DNA of 64,000 nt from Prunella strophiata (GCA_036583965.1 JAZBQD010000014.1:64200395-64264394); one strand, 5' to 3'; positions 1 through 12,690 are shown, counted from the first letter of the stretch. The notes: generated from the sequence alone by a model not told the origin. A program made the numbers and translations.

Positions 1-3000
1 CAATAAAAGCAGCATTTTGAATTTTAAAATATAAATGTGCAATTTTCATTTTAACATATACAGAACCAGGTAACTGGGTGCACATGGAAATTAACTTTAA
101 AAGCATTTCTCTTTGCAAAATCCCTATATACAGAGCACATGCCCAGAACTCTGGTTGTTTTCCATTTCAAATTGCCTATAAAATTGGAAGTATTTCCATA
201 ATTTTAAATTGCTTACATAACATAGGACGGATTGGAATTACAGTTGCTCCCAAATTTGTTTTTATAAGCACCTGAATTTGGAACTGATTCAAATGGCATT
301 TTAATATGTTCTGGGTCAGGCCATGCTGATTTAATTTACAAAATGAATTTATCAAGAAAAGGGGAAATTTAAAGAAGTGGAAAGTATAATAAAATAAAAA
401 ACTAAATGGCAGAAATGCACTCACCAAATATAGCTGTGAATTAAGTCAATGTTAAAGGGCAAAATATAAGACTTTGGGCACACTGATGCAAAGATTATGG
501 AAAAGCTGATGAAAGCATTCAGAAACTCACAAAGCCATGTCAAGTGATCTTTTGAGTAGCTGGCAAGCTGAAAATCATTTTTTGCTGAGCACACAAGACA
601 TGAGCTGGTCAATAGTGCATACAAGTGTGAGTAAATCATATTTTGAGACACACCTTTTGGAGCTGATACAAACTCAGCATATTGCTAACATTTAATCATT
701 GAGAGGACCATTGACATCAGTGCTTGATGTACTCAGGCATTGCACTTGCACACAAAGAGCTTGATGGATTTTTTTTTTCCAAAGTAATATTTGAGTATAT
801 GAAAGATTCTGACTCTTAACCTCCTCATAAATTTTAGAAAAGATGATTGGAACATCCATTCACTAATTCATGGGTGCATTTTATATAGATTATCATAATT
901 CAAATTTGGAACACAGAAGTTCCAAAAAACTAGAAATCAAGTGACTGAGTCAGGATGCTCAGTTCAAAAGGTTATATTGTTGGCTAACATGTGTGTTAGT
1001 TCTTCTTCCAAAAAAGTGTAATTGCCCAGATTTTCAGCACTCTGATGTTCTAGTTTGTCTGAGAGCTGGACCCACGTGTTAGATGTCTCATATGTTTCAT
1101 AAAATCCTAAAGATGCTATGAAATACAAAAGGAGAAAACTGCCAACTGCTGAATTGCCAGCAGGGCTGGGCTTCTACCACCTGTAGGGACCTTGGATTTT
1201 TCCAGCCAAGCTTACCCCTGCCCATCAGTGAACTTGTTGAAACAAGGCTGTAAACCTTCAGGCTACCTGGATGAAAGGTGTTCTGGTTGTATATTTATGG
1301 ATTAATATAATATTCAATTAAAAGCAAATGAATGATGAAAGCAATGTTAAAAGAGTGAAATTATTATTATGATCTGCTGAATTTTCTATAGTCCTGCTAA
1401 TTAAAAAAAAAAAATCCTAACCCTTCTATTAAAACAAAGCAGGTATTTCAACCAATAAACCAGCATATTCAATCAATCAAAAAAAAAAAAAAAAGAATTA
1501 TCAAAGAAGGACAAATAACTATTAGAAAAAATTAAAAGCAGAGAGCAACAATCAAGCAAGACCCAAGAAGAATCCAAACTTTAAGAAGAAAAGCTCCTTT
1601 CGGGTACATGGCTGCTTAGCAGAGGGTTTCTCCTCCAACACACATGAAAATACAGTTCTTTTATCACACAAGGCCATCACTCACATATGCTGGTATGGAC
1701 ATACTTGAACACAGATGAGTGTGTGCCACTCATTTCAGATAACATTTCAAAATGTGTGTTCTTAGTAGGCACAATCTAAAATAAATAATATTCACAAATT
1801 ATTTTGGAATCCTTCTTGAAGAATGAAGCCAGCATAAAGGATTTTCTAAGATAACTGCTCCCTTTAAAATAATATTAATAACTTTGTAAAAATGTTGGGT
1901 CTTTTATAGGATGGGGTTTTTTTTGTTTTATTTTGTTTTGAGGTTTCTTTGCAATTTAGTAAGAAAAAATTTAAGGATAAAGTGTGAAAATATTTTCATG
2001 CAGAGGAAAGTGTTCACCAAGGAACTCATGTTTCTGGGCATTCTCTCTTAAGAAAAAAATGAATAAACAAGCTTTGCTGGGGATTTCTGCCTTGCAAAGG
2101 TTTTATTGCAATTCCATACACTTGGGGTCAAACCTAAGCATCCCTATCATGGCAGACTGATGTTCAAAGGAATTCAACCTCCACTGCTGCACCAGAGGAA
2201 GCAAATCATCTTCCAGAGGTGCTCAGTGTGCTGTGCTCTCTCCGAGGAGGACACTCAGCACGCAGCTGATCTCAGTGTCTGCTGCAAGCTCATTGATTTA
2301 TATCTGTTCTGGTTTCTCCATGAACCATTTCAAGGAAGAGAAAAACTGAGGTGGAAAATTGGAAGAAGAGAGAGGTAAAGCTATTGCTTTTGTACACAGC
2401 CTTACTGGTGACACAGTGTGTTCTGTTGAGAGGAAACTGCGGGAGATCGCTCGGCTTCCCTTCAAACATTCTGAATACATTCTAAATATAAAAACAGATT
2501 TCTCTTCCAACATATTCCTCTCCCCTGGTAAAATAAATGTTGTTTGATTTGGCACATTGGTCATCTTACTTGTAAATGCCTCTATCCTTTTTAGATATTA
2601 GCAGACATCTTATGTTTGAATAAAAGGGCTTTAAAAAATGAGAAAGGGAAAGAAGTGGTAGGAGAAAGTAAAGAACTAAGTAAAATAAAGGAATAAAAGT
2701 CAAGTGTTATGCCTTCATTACTGATGATCAGTGGCTGACTGTTACAAGAAACAGCTTTATACATTTATATGCCCCAAATAATATTTTTTTTAAGTATTAA
2801 AGGTGTAACAAATCAATGTTTGTGTTTCAGTACACGCACATATGTTTATACATATATAAAAATTGTGATTGATGTATGTTTATGTAAATACAGATCCAAA
2901 CCACATATATTTTGCTGTCTGCCTCTAAGCAATCTATTTCATCTCTATCCTCACCTTGTCAGAGTGATCACATGCTGCATTCTTTAATTAATGTATCTGG

Positions 3001-4833
3001 AAATTAGAAATTTTGTGGCATTTCAGCTTCTAACGTTGATGGAATTTGAACAAGCCCACCATGTTTCACCTCACCTGTCCAACACAAATGCCCTGGAATT
3101 TGAGGTCATTTATACCTCTGTGGATTTTGTATGTGTGAACAATTCCCTGAAATAAGCCATGGTTGGTATCAGCAGATGATTTCTACAGCATGAATTTAAG
3201 CAAGATCCTGAGATAGGATGTAACTTATTTTTTTTTATTATTTAAATTTTTTATCAAATTTGAAGAGAGTGAGTGATTCACTTTTCTTCTGAACTGCTAC
3301 ATAATTCAAAATTACATTTGAAAATGTATTTAAGAGAGAGGAATTAAGGGGAAAAATCCTTCTTCTCAATATATGCAGTTGTAATTTAAACAAAAAAAAA
3401 CATAACAAAGCCTGGATGGGAATTTTATCGAAGGCATTATGTATGCCAGGACTGATAGAGTGAAACATTCAGAAAAGGCATTTTAATCCTGCAGACTATT
3501 ATTCTAACACTTAACTTCACTCATTTAAGTATTCACTGAGTGGGCAGTGCTGCTCAATTCTAGCAGTGCGTTCAAACTGCCTGTTCTAAGAATGTGAGTC
3601 TCTGAAATTTAGGAGAAAAACAGAATGCAGGTGTCAGCTACCCCAAAACCACCTCCTTTTACCTTCCCATATTGTCTGAATTTGGATGAGTGTGTCCTCT
3701 CACCACCATCAAGGGCTGGATATTCCACTTCTTATGTTCACAGAGCTCTAGGTTGAGGCAGAACTGAGAACACAAAGCAAAAGCCATAGAGAGAGGAGCA
3801 ATTGATTTTACTGCTGTTTAACATAATGTAGGTTTTTTTAAGGCGTTGAAGTAAAATAACAGACTAATTGTTAGCTATAGTCACTCACATAAGCTGAAAG
3901 TCAAATGACTGCCAAAGGCTCTGTTGGGTGGGGAGTTCAGACAGGTTCAACTGATATTAGAGCAGTTTTGAGGCATGAAAGGAATTTAACAGTAAAGAGG
4001 GATTGTATGAGCTTTGAGGCACTCAAAACCCAATCACACTTACATTTTTGCTGGGGAAGGAAAAATAGTTCACTGTAGTTTAGGTCAGTCTCTTTTTTAT
4101 TTCATTTTTAAATCTTTATTTTTACAATTTCATGATTTATTTTTCCAGGTGTTTTCAAAATTCCAGCTTTAAATACAGAAGCTGTAAGGACCAATGGCAG
4201 CTTTTGAAAGAACACTTTGGCATAAGGCCTTGACACTTTTTATGTTCTGTAGCCACAGGGAAAAAAGTGAAAAATATTAATTTCCCTGTGCTTTATCACA
4301 TGATGTTCACCCAAAATTTTGATTATGAGGCTCACACAGAGCCTTTTATTTAAAGATAAACTGAAATCAGGACCCTAAAACCAGACAGATTTTGTCCTTC
4401 TCCACGTCTCCATCCTTGATAGAACAGTATCCTACCATGGTCCATTATATCTTGTTGATATGGCCAAAAACACAAGCTATGCCTGAGAGAAATTTCCCTG
4501 GGGTTTTTTGATATTTAGAGCACACCTTCACAGAAGAATTTCCCCCATTAAAAAAGCATGATCAAACTTTGCTTTGACAAAGCTCTCTCTCCTTGTCTGT
4601 GCAGGGACATGCATTGATACCTCAGGGCTTGGGAAAACCTGTGGAGTTTTAATACTTGACTTGTCATGGATGGGTGGATGGAAACAATGGCTGTGAAGAC
4701 AAGAGGTGATACCTCCTTTTTTCCAGGATCCTTGAGAGGGCAGGATAATCAGTAACATCTGATCATCATGGATGACATCAGCTTTTTACCCTTTTTTATG
4801 GTTTGTTTTTTTTTGGGGACAAGTGTGTGTCCC

Positions 4834-4837
<4 letters not shown>
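1..4837. other. AT-rich stretch, no gene seen
   Basis: I see no gene here. The sequence is AT-rich and stop-rich in all frames, and the longest open frame is under 100 codons with no recognisable domain. Landmarks are an A15 run at 1480-1494, a GGGGTTTT-type G/T stretch near 1912-1950, and a slightly more balanced patch at about 2100-2560 that carries short overlapping frames on both strands but nothing I recognise. Intergenic or intronic DNA is the simplest reading. Confidence 0.7.

Positions 4838-4867
<30 letters not shown>
4838..4867. repeat. T30 homopolymer
   Basis: An uninterrupted run of 30 T follows CCCTGCC and precedes CTTTTCCC. On the minus strand it could be read as a retrotransposed poly(A) tail. 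However, I see no polyadenylation signal just upstream on that strand and no obvious target-site duplication, so I call it only a homopolymer. Its length may be polymorphic or imprecise in the assembly. Confidence 0.95.
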
Positions 4868-6178
4868 CTTTTCCCTTAAATAAACCCAAACAAAAACTTA
4901 CAGAAATTTAAGGCAAACCCCACTGACTATGAACCATTTTATTTACAGTTTACACATTCACAATTTTTTCTTAGATCCTTTAAAAATATTTGCCATCAGT
5001 GTCTGCTCTTGCTCAGAGTCTTATAAAAGTATTACTTATAAGTATTTGGGAAGATGTTTTCAATGGCCAAGAGGCATTTAGTGGAATACTACATCAGCTA
5101 AGCTTGAAAAGAGAATATTGCCTGCTTGCTTAAACTTTGGGAAACATGATACAGGCATTCTACTTCCCTTTGACATGCTTGATGCAATTTCAAGTCACTG
5201 CAAATGAGATTTTGACATGCCAAAAATGTACAGGACATCAGTATTATCTCAGGATATTCAACCAGTTGACTACAGCTCATGGATCAGTATAAGCAAGAAT
5301 ACAAACTTGTTTTTCAAATTGCTGTTAAACACATGCTGTCAGTAATTTAGTACTGGAGGTGCATAACATTTCTATTTAGTGATCTCTGGGTAATTATCTG
5401 CTCTGAGTTTCCCATGTTTATTTTACCCAGCCTTTTTGTCCTAATAATACAACTATGTTCCAATTAGAAAAAATTACACCATAGAAAATTATACATAAAT
5501 AATTCTTTTTGTTCTAAAATTCATGAGAGTCATGGATTAATAGATTACAGTGTGAAACATTTTTATAAGTGTATTCGACACACTAGATGGAAGACAAAAT
5601 GACATTATTTTCAAAAATGCTGACCTGGAACAAACCATATTCAACTGATGGATTGGTGTTTTTATTTTTTTAACTAGTGTGTCAAAATGAAATCAAGAAA
5701 AAGAAAGATTAATGATGTTTTCTTGCTTGGATCTTTGAAAATCTATATATAATTACAATTTCAGCACAATCTAATCCTATAGAGCAAGGATTTTTTTGTC
5801 ACTTTGTAAAATGTTTTTCTACTAAATAACATTTTAGTCTAGAAGAAGGGTTTGTTTTCTTCAGTTTTATGCATGGCTAAATGAAATATCTGAAACCTGA
5901 GTGCATGTGCTTCCAAGTAAAAATTGATAAAATTTCTTAAGGAGCAAGATTTAGACTGTAAAAATTCACTTAAAGTTACCCAAAATTACAGTTAATTTTT
6001 TTCTTAAGCACGTGCTCAAAACACCCAGTCAAGCCCTTGTCCTACAATTTTGCTGAAGCCAGAGCACTGCAGCCACTTCCACAGTCAAAAGGATCCTGGG
6101 GTCAGAGGAATCAGGAGCCTCTTCCACCACTTTGTTTCTGCATCTCTTGGCTAGGAGGAGCAGATCAAAATTCCTGAT
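4868..6178. other. AT-rich stretch, nothing recognised
   Basis: This is unique-looking AT-rich sequence with short chance open frames only. I recognise no interspersed repeat, RNA gene or regulatory cluster. Confidence 0.6.
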
Positions 6179-6238
6179 GCTGATATCCAATGGTTTTACT
6201 GATATCCAATGGTTTGCTGATATCCAATTTGGTTTTAC
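6179..6238. repeat. Three-unit minisatellite, unit 18-21 bp
   Basis: The core TGATATCCAATGGTTT or a variant begins at 6181, 6200 and 6218. The first two units differ by a base or two around a one-base length change. The third has a TTT-for-TGG-type change and a longer tail. Each unit contains a GATATC palindrome. It lies inside an open frame on the minus strand, which gives that frame a repetitive ILD-like peptide with no other sign of being a gene. Confidence 0.9.
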
Positions 6239-7985
6239 ACCCAATAGTAAGTTGTCACTGTCTAAAAAAAAAAATTAAGTATTAAGACAAAGAGCAGCAG
6301 ACTCCAGACCTGCCCCTTCTTTGGTGCATCCTTCCCTGTTTTTCCCTTTGAACAAAATAAATTCAGTAATGAAGCATTTTCACAGAACATTCTTATTTTG
6401 GTGGAACAGTGTTTTTTTGATGAAAAGCTGCTCCACAGGAGGGTTTTCTCCCTGCCATCTGTAGTGAAGAGCAAGTTGCTATATCAACACAGAGATACAA
6501 TCAGGAACAGAACGGAAAATCCTGACAGACTGCAGGGCCCTGATGTTACAATATTGTTGTAACCTTTTCATGTGTGCAAGCATTGCTGAATTTAGAGCAC
6601 TTTGGGGAATTCCTAGTTGCAGAAATTCAGGCTAAGATCCTGTCTTACAGATGCTAATTAATGACTTGTAAAGGTAATGTGAAATAAGACAAGATAAAGA
6701 GTTAAAATGTACACATTGTAGTCTCAGCTTTAAGCCTCTTTGTATTCTGTTAAAGTTAAAAAATAAATAGTTAAAAAGTTAAAAAATAAGCAATTACAGA
6801 GAACAGCTGATGGGCAATCAAGTTTTAAAGCCTAATAGGCTCTGCAGTCTGTTCATAGAAACACATTTGGACACACATCTCACTTCCCAGTCTGGGCACA
6901 GATGCTGGTAAGAGGCATGTGGATAAAATTAAGGAACTTAGAAAATGAGAAGGGAACAGGTCCTTTGCAATAGCATCTACACTGGGATGTATTGTATATA
7001 TATTTCTTTAAAGGAGGCCAAAAAACTTTACTTTTTTATTAACTGGAGGCATGAAATAGTAAAAAAAGCCTAAAGGAATTAAGTGTACAATTGCTATTGA
7101 CTTCAAGAAGGGTTAAACACTGCTTTCCTTAGGTTCTTGGAAAATACTGGGCTTCATTTCCAATTGTTCTACTGTAACCCAATTAATTTAATGCATGGAG
7201 AGCAGCCAGTGAGAAAATCAGTCATGTCACCTATGAGGAGCAATGGAAGGCAATTCTGAACATTTATTCCAAAGACAGTCTGAGCCCCAAGCAAAAGGTA
7301 ATAATGATCATATCCTGATGAAGAAATGAGAATTTCACCCAAATAAAAATGGTTTCTGGTGTAATATTTTGCAAGATGTATTCAAAAGGATATTTGAAAT
7401 CTCAAAGCTATGGAAAACAATGGCAGAAATCCCACTGGCTTAAGCAAGCTGACAATTTCAATCAAGATCTTTAACTTGGGGTCCAAGCTTAATGAGATAA
7501 CTCTTGTGATCACAGGCCAGTTTTTGAGTGATTCAATTATTTGCTAAACCTGAACGTCCTCAATCTCTTCTTCAAATACATAGCTTACAATATACATTTC
7601 AAGAATATGTGTAGGGCAGATGGACAGATGACATTTTCAGTATAATGAAATGAATCAGAACTCAGAGTCAATTGAGCTGAAATTTTTTCATTGAGGATGA
7701 AGAAAATGAATATTGGCTATGTGTTTGTATTTCCTAAATTTACTACATTTGGCTCAGAGGGAGAGTTTTTATGAGCTTCACAGGCTATCCAAACCCAGAA
7801 AATACAGAAAATCTCTCCAAGAAGCTTTTTTCTAGATGTCACAACATTTTCCACACAATTCCAGGAGAACAGAGTAATTTGATCTCTACAAAGTTGCTGG
7901 AATTCCTATAGGAAAAAGATTCTGACCAGATTTTGCACTGCTGTAAGTTAACTTATCTGCATTGATTTTGCTGACCTTTTACCAC
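6239..7985. other. AT-rich stretch, nothing recognised
   Basis: I see no gene or recognisable interspersed repeat. Local features are a TTAAAAAATAA-type low-complexity patch near 6755-6790 and ordinary unique sequence elsewhere. Confidence 0.6.
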
Positions 7986-8016
7986 TTTGGGAAAGACCTC
8001 TCAGGTCTTTCCCAAA
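7986..8016. repeat. Perfect inverted repeat, 14-bp arms, 3-nt spacer
   Basis: The left arm TTTGGGAAAGACCT (7986-7999) is followed by the spacer CTC and then the exact reverse complement (8003-8016). A perfect 14-bp match across a 3-nt spacer is unlikely by chance in 64 kb. The structure is far too short for a microRNA precursor, and a U-rich tail does not follow directly. It may be a snap-back duplication made by template switching during replication. Confidence 0.95.
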
Positions 8017-8670
8017 TTCCTTTTTAAAATTCCTTTAATTTTCACATTATTTGCTTTTTCCTTATAGGCTCATGAACCCAAGGATCCTGAAGCATATTCC
8101 AATAAGATTATATTTCTTGTTTAAAAGATATTTGTATCAGTTCATGATGCAAATTCCCTGTGAAACTTCCAATTTAAAAAGAAAAATTGTAAATAAAATT
8201 ATCATTTGGTTGTCTACAGTGCATTTGTTTCTGTTCTTATGGCACTACAAAAAGACTCAGATAAAGATGTCTTATTAAACAATTCTGCTTTCAATAACTA
8301 ATTATAACAGCTTTGTGGTTTGAATAATCTCCCACTTAGTGGGTGTTGCTCTATCAGTTAACAGAAGAATATGAAATAGCCAGCAAGTAATCACTGAGAT
8401 TATGGTTGTGTTGACAGTGACTGTATGGATTTACTTCTGCAGAAAAGAAAGGAAAATATGAAAGAAGAAATTTACAAGTCTCACCTTGGTCTGAAACAAA
8501 AAAGCCTTATGCACAGCACAGCAAAACCACCACGGGTTTACAGCAACTTCATATGGGAACACCCACAGCAGAGGACAGCAACACAAAGAAGCAGAAGCCC
8601 AAGCTTATGCTGATATCAGCCTTTCCTCTCACTATTAGCTCACCAATATGAATTCATGGATGAGAATTAT
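8017..8670. other. AT-rich stretch, nothing recognised
   Basis: This is unique-looking sequence between the hairpin and the TA tract. Short open frames are present on the plus strand near 8051-8278 and 8425-8613, but they show no domain, no splice context I trust, and no compositional change. Confidence 0.6.
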
Positions 8671-8783
8671 ATAATTATATAATAATATATATATACATAA
8701 GAATATATTATATTATTATGTAATATATTATATTATTATATAATAATATATTATATAACATATTATGTAATATATTATATTAT

Positions 8784-8823
<40 letters not shown>

Positions 8824-8850
8824 TATATATATAATATATAATATATATAC
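8671..8850. repeat. (TA)n / AT-only low-complexity tract, about 180 bp
   Basis: The sequence is almost entirely A and T. It begins as interspersed TATTATATAATA words and turns into pure (TA)n dinucleotide repeats at about 8789-8848, then ends in CACTCACACTC. The first half holds several near-identical ATATTATATTATTAT words, suggesting slippage plus small duplications. Such tracts extrude cruciforms easily and are often length-variable. Confidence 0.97.
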
Positions 8851-9271
8851 ACTCACACTCTTTATATGTGCGACATGCTTTTCTCACCAGGTTTTGAAAT
8901 GCCCCAATGGTTGAGGTTTAGTTCAAAGCTTTACTTACAGCTACGCTTTGATTTTGCAAATTTGTTGTTTTGAGTTATTTTTAGGATTTTTCTCCCATTA
9001 CTGATTTTTCTATCACAGTTTTATTTATTTTTTCAAAATGTATCAAAGCTGGAGTTGTTGGTGGCTTATGGGTGTGGTTATGTAGAGCCTCAAGGTATAT
9101 GAATTTTTTATCATCCTAAGGATGTCTGAACTACAGGCTGTCTTTATAAAAGCTGATGATCCAAAACACAAGGCTAATTTAATTAGGTGTAAATTACTTA
9201 TGATGAATTTCCTTCTTGCTTCCTCTTACACTACAGCTTGGATAAGCAGGGATGATGTACAGACTGTACTT
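8851..9271. other. Unique-looking stretch, nothing recognised
   Basis: I see no gene or repeat between the TA tract and the CR1 fragment that follows. Confidence 0.55.
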
Positions 9272-9420
9272 TGAGATATTCAACACTTAAGTGGTCAAGG
9301 TCCTGAGCACCTGCTTTATCTGAACCTTTCTTGAGAGAGCAGTTGGATCAGATAACTCTAGAGGTTCCTTCTGGCCTAAAATAACTCTACAATTCAGATT
9401 AATCTCTACATTCTATAATT
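9272..9420 (+). mobile_element. CR1 LINE 3'-end fragment, old and diverged
   Basis: The text reads as a diverged CR1 3' end. ATTCAACACTTAAGTGGTC, then GGTCCTGAGCACCTGCTTTA, then a TTGGATCAGATAACTCTAGAGG block and CCTTCTGGCC follow the usual CR1 order (event text, 'ggac(t)agatgatctccagaggtcccttccaacc', terminal octamer region). The terminus is degraded to ACATTCTATAATTA. Greater divergence than the copies at 28304 and 57551 suggests an older insertion. It is a 5'-truncated fragment with no ORF2 coding sequence. Confidence 0.8.
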
Positions 9421-10426
9421 AGAGGAATTAATTTGCTATACCCCAAACAAGAATTTGCATGTTTCTTTTTTTTAAACCTAAAAATATATTTTTGAATAGT
9501 TTTTTTTTTTTTTTAACTTGGTTATATGGAAATGAATGCTCAATTTTTCTTCTGTTCAGATTTTTTTTTTTTTTTAGTACCAGTTTTGATGGTTAAAAAT
9601 GCTGGCTTCCAGTTTTCCATTTGCAAATACAGGGTCCAGGACATAGGGTTTTTTTCACAATAATGCTTTAAAGCAAGTGTCTGGAAAAAAAAAGGTGTTT
9701 TATAACCACTGGAAAATTTACAGTAACACATTTCAGGTTTGTGATAAGCATTACTTGCTCATTAAAGAGAATCAAGGTTAAATCCTTCAGGAAATGCTGT
9801 GGAGCTGTATATTTTTTAAATATCCCTTAATAAAACCACAGAAATGTTCTATGTTTCACAAAATATTTATTGCATGCCATTAGCTGAAAACAACACCATC
9901 AAAGCTGTGGGAAAGGGGTATATGAGAATACCAACAGTGATATGAAATTATCTCAGCTTGCAAGGTTTCCATTTCCAAATTCACCATAACATAACAAAAT
10001 TCAGAGAGCAAATCCATCAAGCCACGAATCCTTAGTTCAAAATCTTGCTTTTCACTCTGGAGTTATGCTAGGTAAAGAGCAGGAGTAAAAGGATATGAAT
10101 AATTCCTGTTGCTTACAGTTCTTGTTAAACATATCTATGGATTACCAGTTACATGATACAGCCAAACGTTTCCTTCAGGCATTTATCATTTTAGGCTGGA
10201 AAATATCTGAAAATGTTTCACAAGATTAAAAATTAAAACCAAGCTAAATATCTGAAATATTACTGTTACCATGGAATTCTCATAAGTGGCTCCAGTTACT
10301 GAAAGGATTAGAAATGTAGAAAACTACATTTTTCAAGCTGTGAGCAGCAGTGTCTGTTCTTCAGAAAATACCATTTTTCATGACATATGTTACTTTATCT
10401 TAAAATTGGCTAGGAAGAGACAAAAT
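9421..10426. other. AT-rich stretch with T runs, nothing recognised
   Basis: T-rich runs occur at about 9500-9514 and 9560-9575. I see no gene and no further repeat that I recognise. Confidence 0.55.
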
Positions 10427-10625
10427 TGATCTAGCTCCAAGGAAAGGAGCAGGGCCATGGGCATGGGTTTCTCAAAGGCTTATTGTACCTGCCTTGAACA
10501 CTTCCAGGGATGGGACATCACAGCTTACCTGGACAGCCTGTTCTGGTGCCTCACCACCCTAACATCCAACCTGAAGCCTGCTCTCTTTCAGTTTAAAACC
10601 ATTCCTCAACAATTATGGCAGCAAT
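10427..10625 (-). mobile_element. CR1 LINE fragment, minus strand
   Basis: Read on the plus strand, this is the reverse complement of a CR1 3' region. GATCTAGCTCCAA, then GCCATGGGCATGG, CTTGAACACTTCCAGGGATG, CAGCTTACCTGGACAGCCTG, GTGCCTCACCACCCT and CTTTCAGTTTAAAACCATTC follow the order of avian CR1 consensus text on its minus strand. A short piece is missing between the GCCATGGGCA and CTCAAAGGC blocks. The terminal TCATAGAATCA motif is not visible at the low-coordinate end, so the extreme 3' end is lost or degraded. No coding part remains. Confidence 0.85.
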
Positions 10626-11587
10626 AATCACTGACAGCTCTGAGGTTTGGGGATTTCCATGTATTTTGGTTTACAACAGTCTACCAGGAAATATTTACTG
10701 GGATGGATCTCCTGATCACACAGCCCCACCCATTTGCTCTCCATGTTTATGATTTCTGTGAGCAGGGCACAAACCACAGAGTCCCATTACACCAGGTATA
10801 AGGCAATGGGGAATCTTCACAGAAAGCTTTGTGAGGACAGTTGAGGCAGGAGACTCAGAGTGTACTGTTTATGGTCCTCTTGAAAATTGTAAAAATAATT
10901 TAATTGTTGATTATTCTGACAAAACAGGACATGATGGTAAAGTCAAGTTTCTAGTCTCATACGGCTGACTTTCTGAGATCCACCAGTGGCAGAAAAAGTG
11001 CAACATTGCCATCTACATTTGAACACAGTCACTCATGAAATACTGTCATCTTATTCAGCCTTTTGTTCCATCTTCCCCACTGCATCAGAGTTCCCTTGGT
11101 GATATTTCTTTATAGTTGGGCCATCTCTACACATTGGAAAGACTTCAATGGGTGCAATATCATGCCCTTCAAGATTTACATTTGAAATAGTTTAAGATTA
11201 AAGGAAACTTATTTAACTAAGTATGTAACTGAAGTCAAGGGATTTTGAGCACAGCAGGCAGCGTGGGAGGGTAGAAGACTGTGCAAATGAGTAAGTGATA
11301 TTTGAAACATTTCTGTGCTTTTCATATCTCCACTTAGCATAAGAATAACTGATAGAGAGGAAAGAGAAATCATGTCATGTATTGGATGCTTTCCAGACAA
11401 ATGAAGGAAAAGTCTAAAACACATTGACTGGAATTAGTGGAAACATGTTGAGCCCAAAGTTCTAAAAGAGTACAGTTCTGGTTGGGAAACATATGTTTGA
11501 GGATTCCAGCTTGAGAGTGAGAGAAATACAACTTGAAACTCACTGGCCCACATTCCTTTTCAGTAGTTATTCACACCTGTGTGTGAT
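10626..11587. other. Unique-looking stretch, nothing recognised
   Basis: I see no gene, RNA gene or clear repeat. Short open frames exist only as expected by chance. Confidence 0.55.
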
Positions 11588-11640
11588 GTGAGCCAAGCAC
11601 TGCTGTCAGTGAGCCACACTGATAAACACTGAGCCACACC
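11588..11640. repeat. Short minisatellite, about 20-bp period
   Basis: The word GTGAGCCA or CTGAGCCA recurs with about 20-bp spacing (near 11588, 11609 and 11629). The last two units share TGAGCCACAC exactly. It consists of three imperfect copies and nothing more. Confidence 0.75.
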
Positions 11641-12690
11641 TGCTGACAAGGTCCTCTGGTGGTCCCCCAAGAGCATCCATGGACATCAAATCCTGACCCT
11701 CTCGGTGCTTAAAGCCTTTCCAGACAGGTCATTAACGACAGTAATTACTGAGCCTTTCCCTCCTAGCCTACAAACCTTAGTGCCATTGCTTGGCCAAATG
11801 CCATGGATCTTAATTGTGTAAATTGAAGCTAATTGATCTTCAGATGAAACTGACCTGTGCCCAGGTCACTGGCCATGTGGCTTTGCCAGTAAGTGGTTCT
11901 TCACTCAGCCTGGAATCAAACCCTCTCAGAACTTATGTCAAATCAAAAGCATGAACAAGTTTTAATTCAGATTAGCATCTAGGGAATTTACTTCAGGGAA
12001 ACCTTTGAAAATACTTTCTCCTCATATGTTAAATGAGATGTCTCTTGAAATCTTTGAAACTACAAGCTGTAGAAGAAAACCAACAATTTTAAAGGAATCA
12101 GCAGCTGAGTAGGAAAAATCCTTGCAATAAAATATTTTTTCAGACCAAAAAAAAAAAGAGAATTGATCCTAGCCTCAAAAAATTAATGTGTTTGAAAATA
12201 AAAGCAAGGCAATGGTGGGTTACAGAGTATTTTTTTATTTGGTTGCTAAATTACATTCTAAAATCTCATTACAAAACCGGTGTTTATTTCAAGTCATATA
12301 ATTTTTTCCTTCAAATATGACTTTTTAAATATATAATGAAAAGAAAATTTGGGTTTGCCTTTTATAGAGGTACACCAATCCTCTTCAGCAATTTAACAAA
12401 TGTGCTTAAAAACCCAGCTGTTCCTACCCTGATTATTCTATTGATGCTGTTCACTCTCATTACTTGAACACTGATTCAATCCATCCTATTTCATTACTAA
12501 GAAAAATTATTTAAAGGGAAATATGAGTAGTTATTGCTTTTTGTCACCTCAGGTTTACAAGAATTAAACAGTATTCAACACCAAGGTTTTAATCATGGTA
12601 TTGGTACAACTAGTAATTATTCACAGGAGTTGAAACCTAGCTGCTGACACAATAAAAAAGGCTATTACATTGTGTAGGTCTAGCTGAGAA
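11641..12690. other. Unique stretch with a possible conserved noncoding block
   Basis: There is no gene. The part at about 11720-11880 is of balanced complexity, with TAATTACTGAG, CTTGGCCAAATGCCATGG and AAGCTAATTGATCTTCAG words. This resembles conserved vertebrate noncoding DNA rich in homeodomain-type TAAT sites. That resemblance is an impression, not an alignment. Confidence 0.4.

Noticed and set aside
6179..6238. Short repeats as a CRISPR array
   Set aside because: Units are directly adjacent without unique spacers, and the genome is vertebrate.
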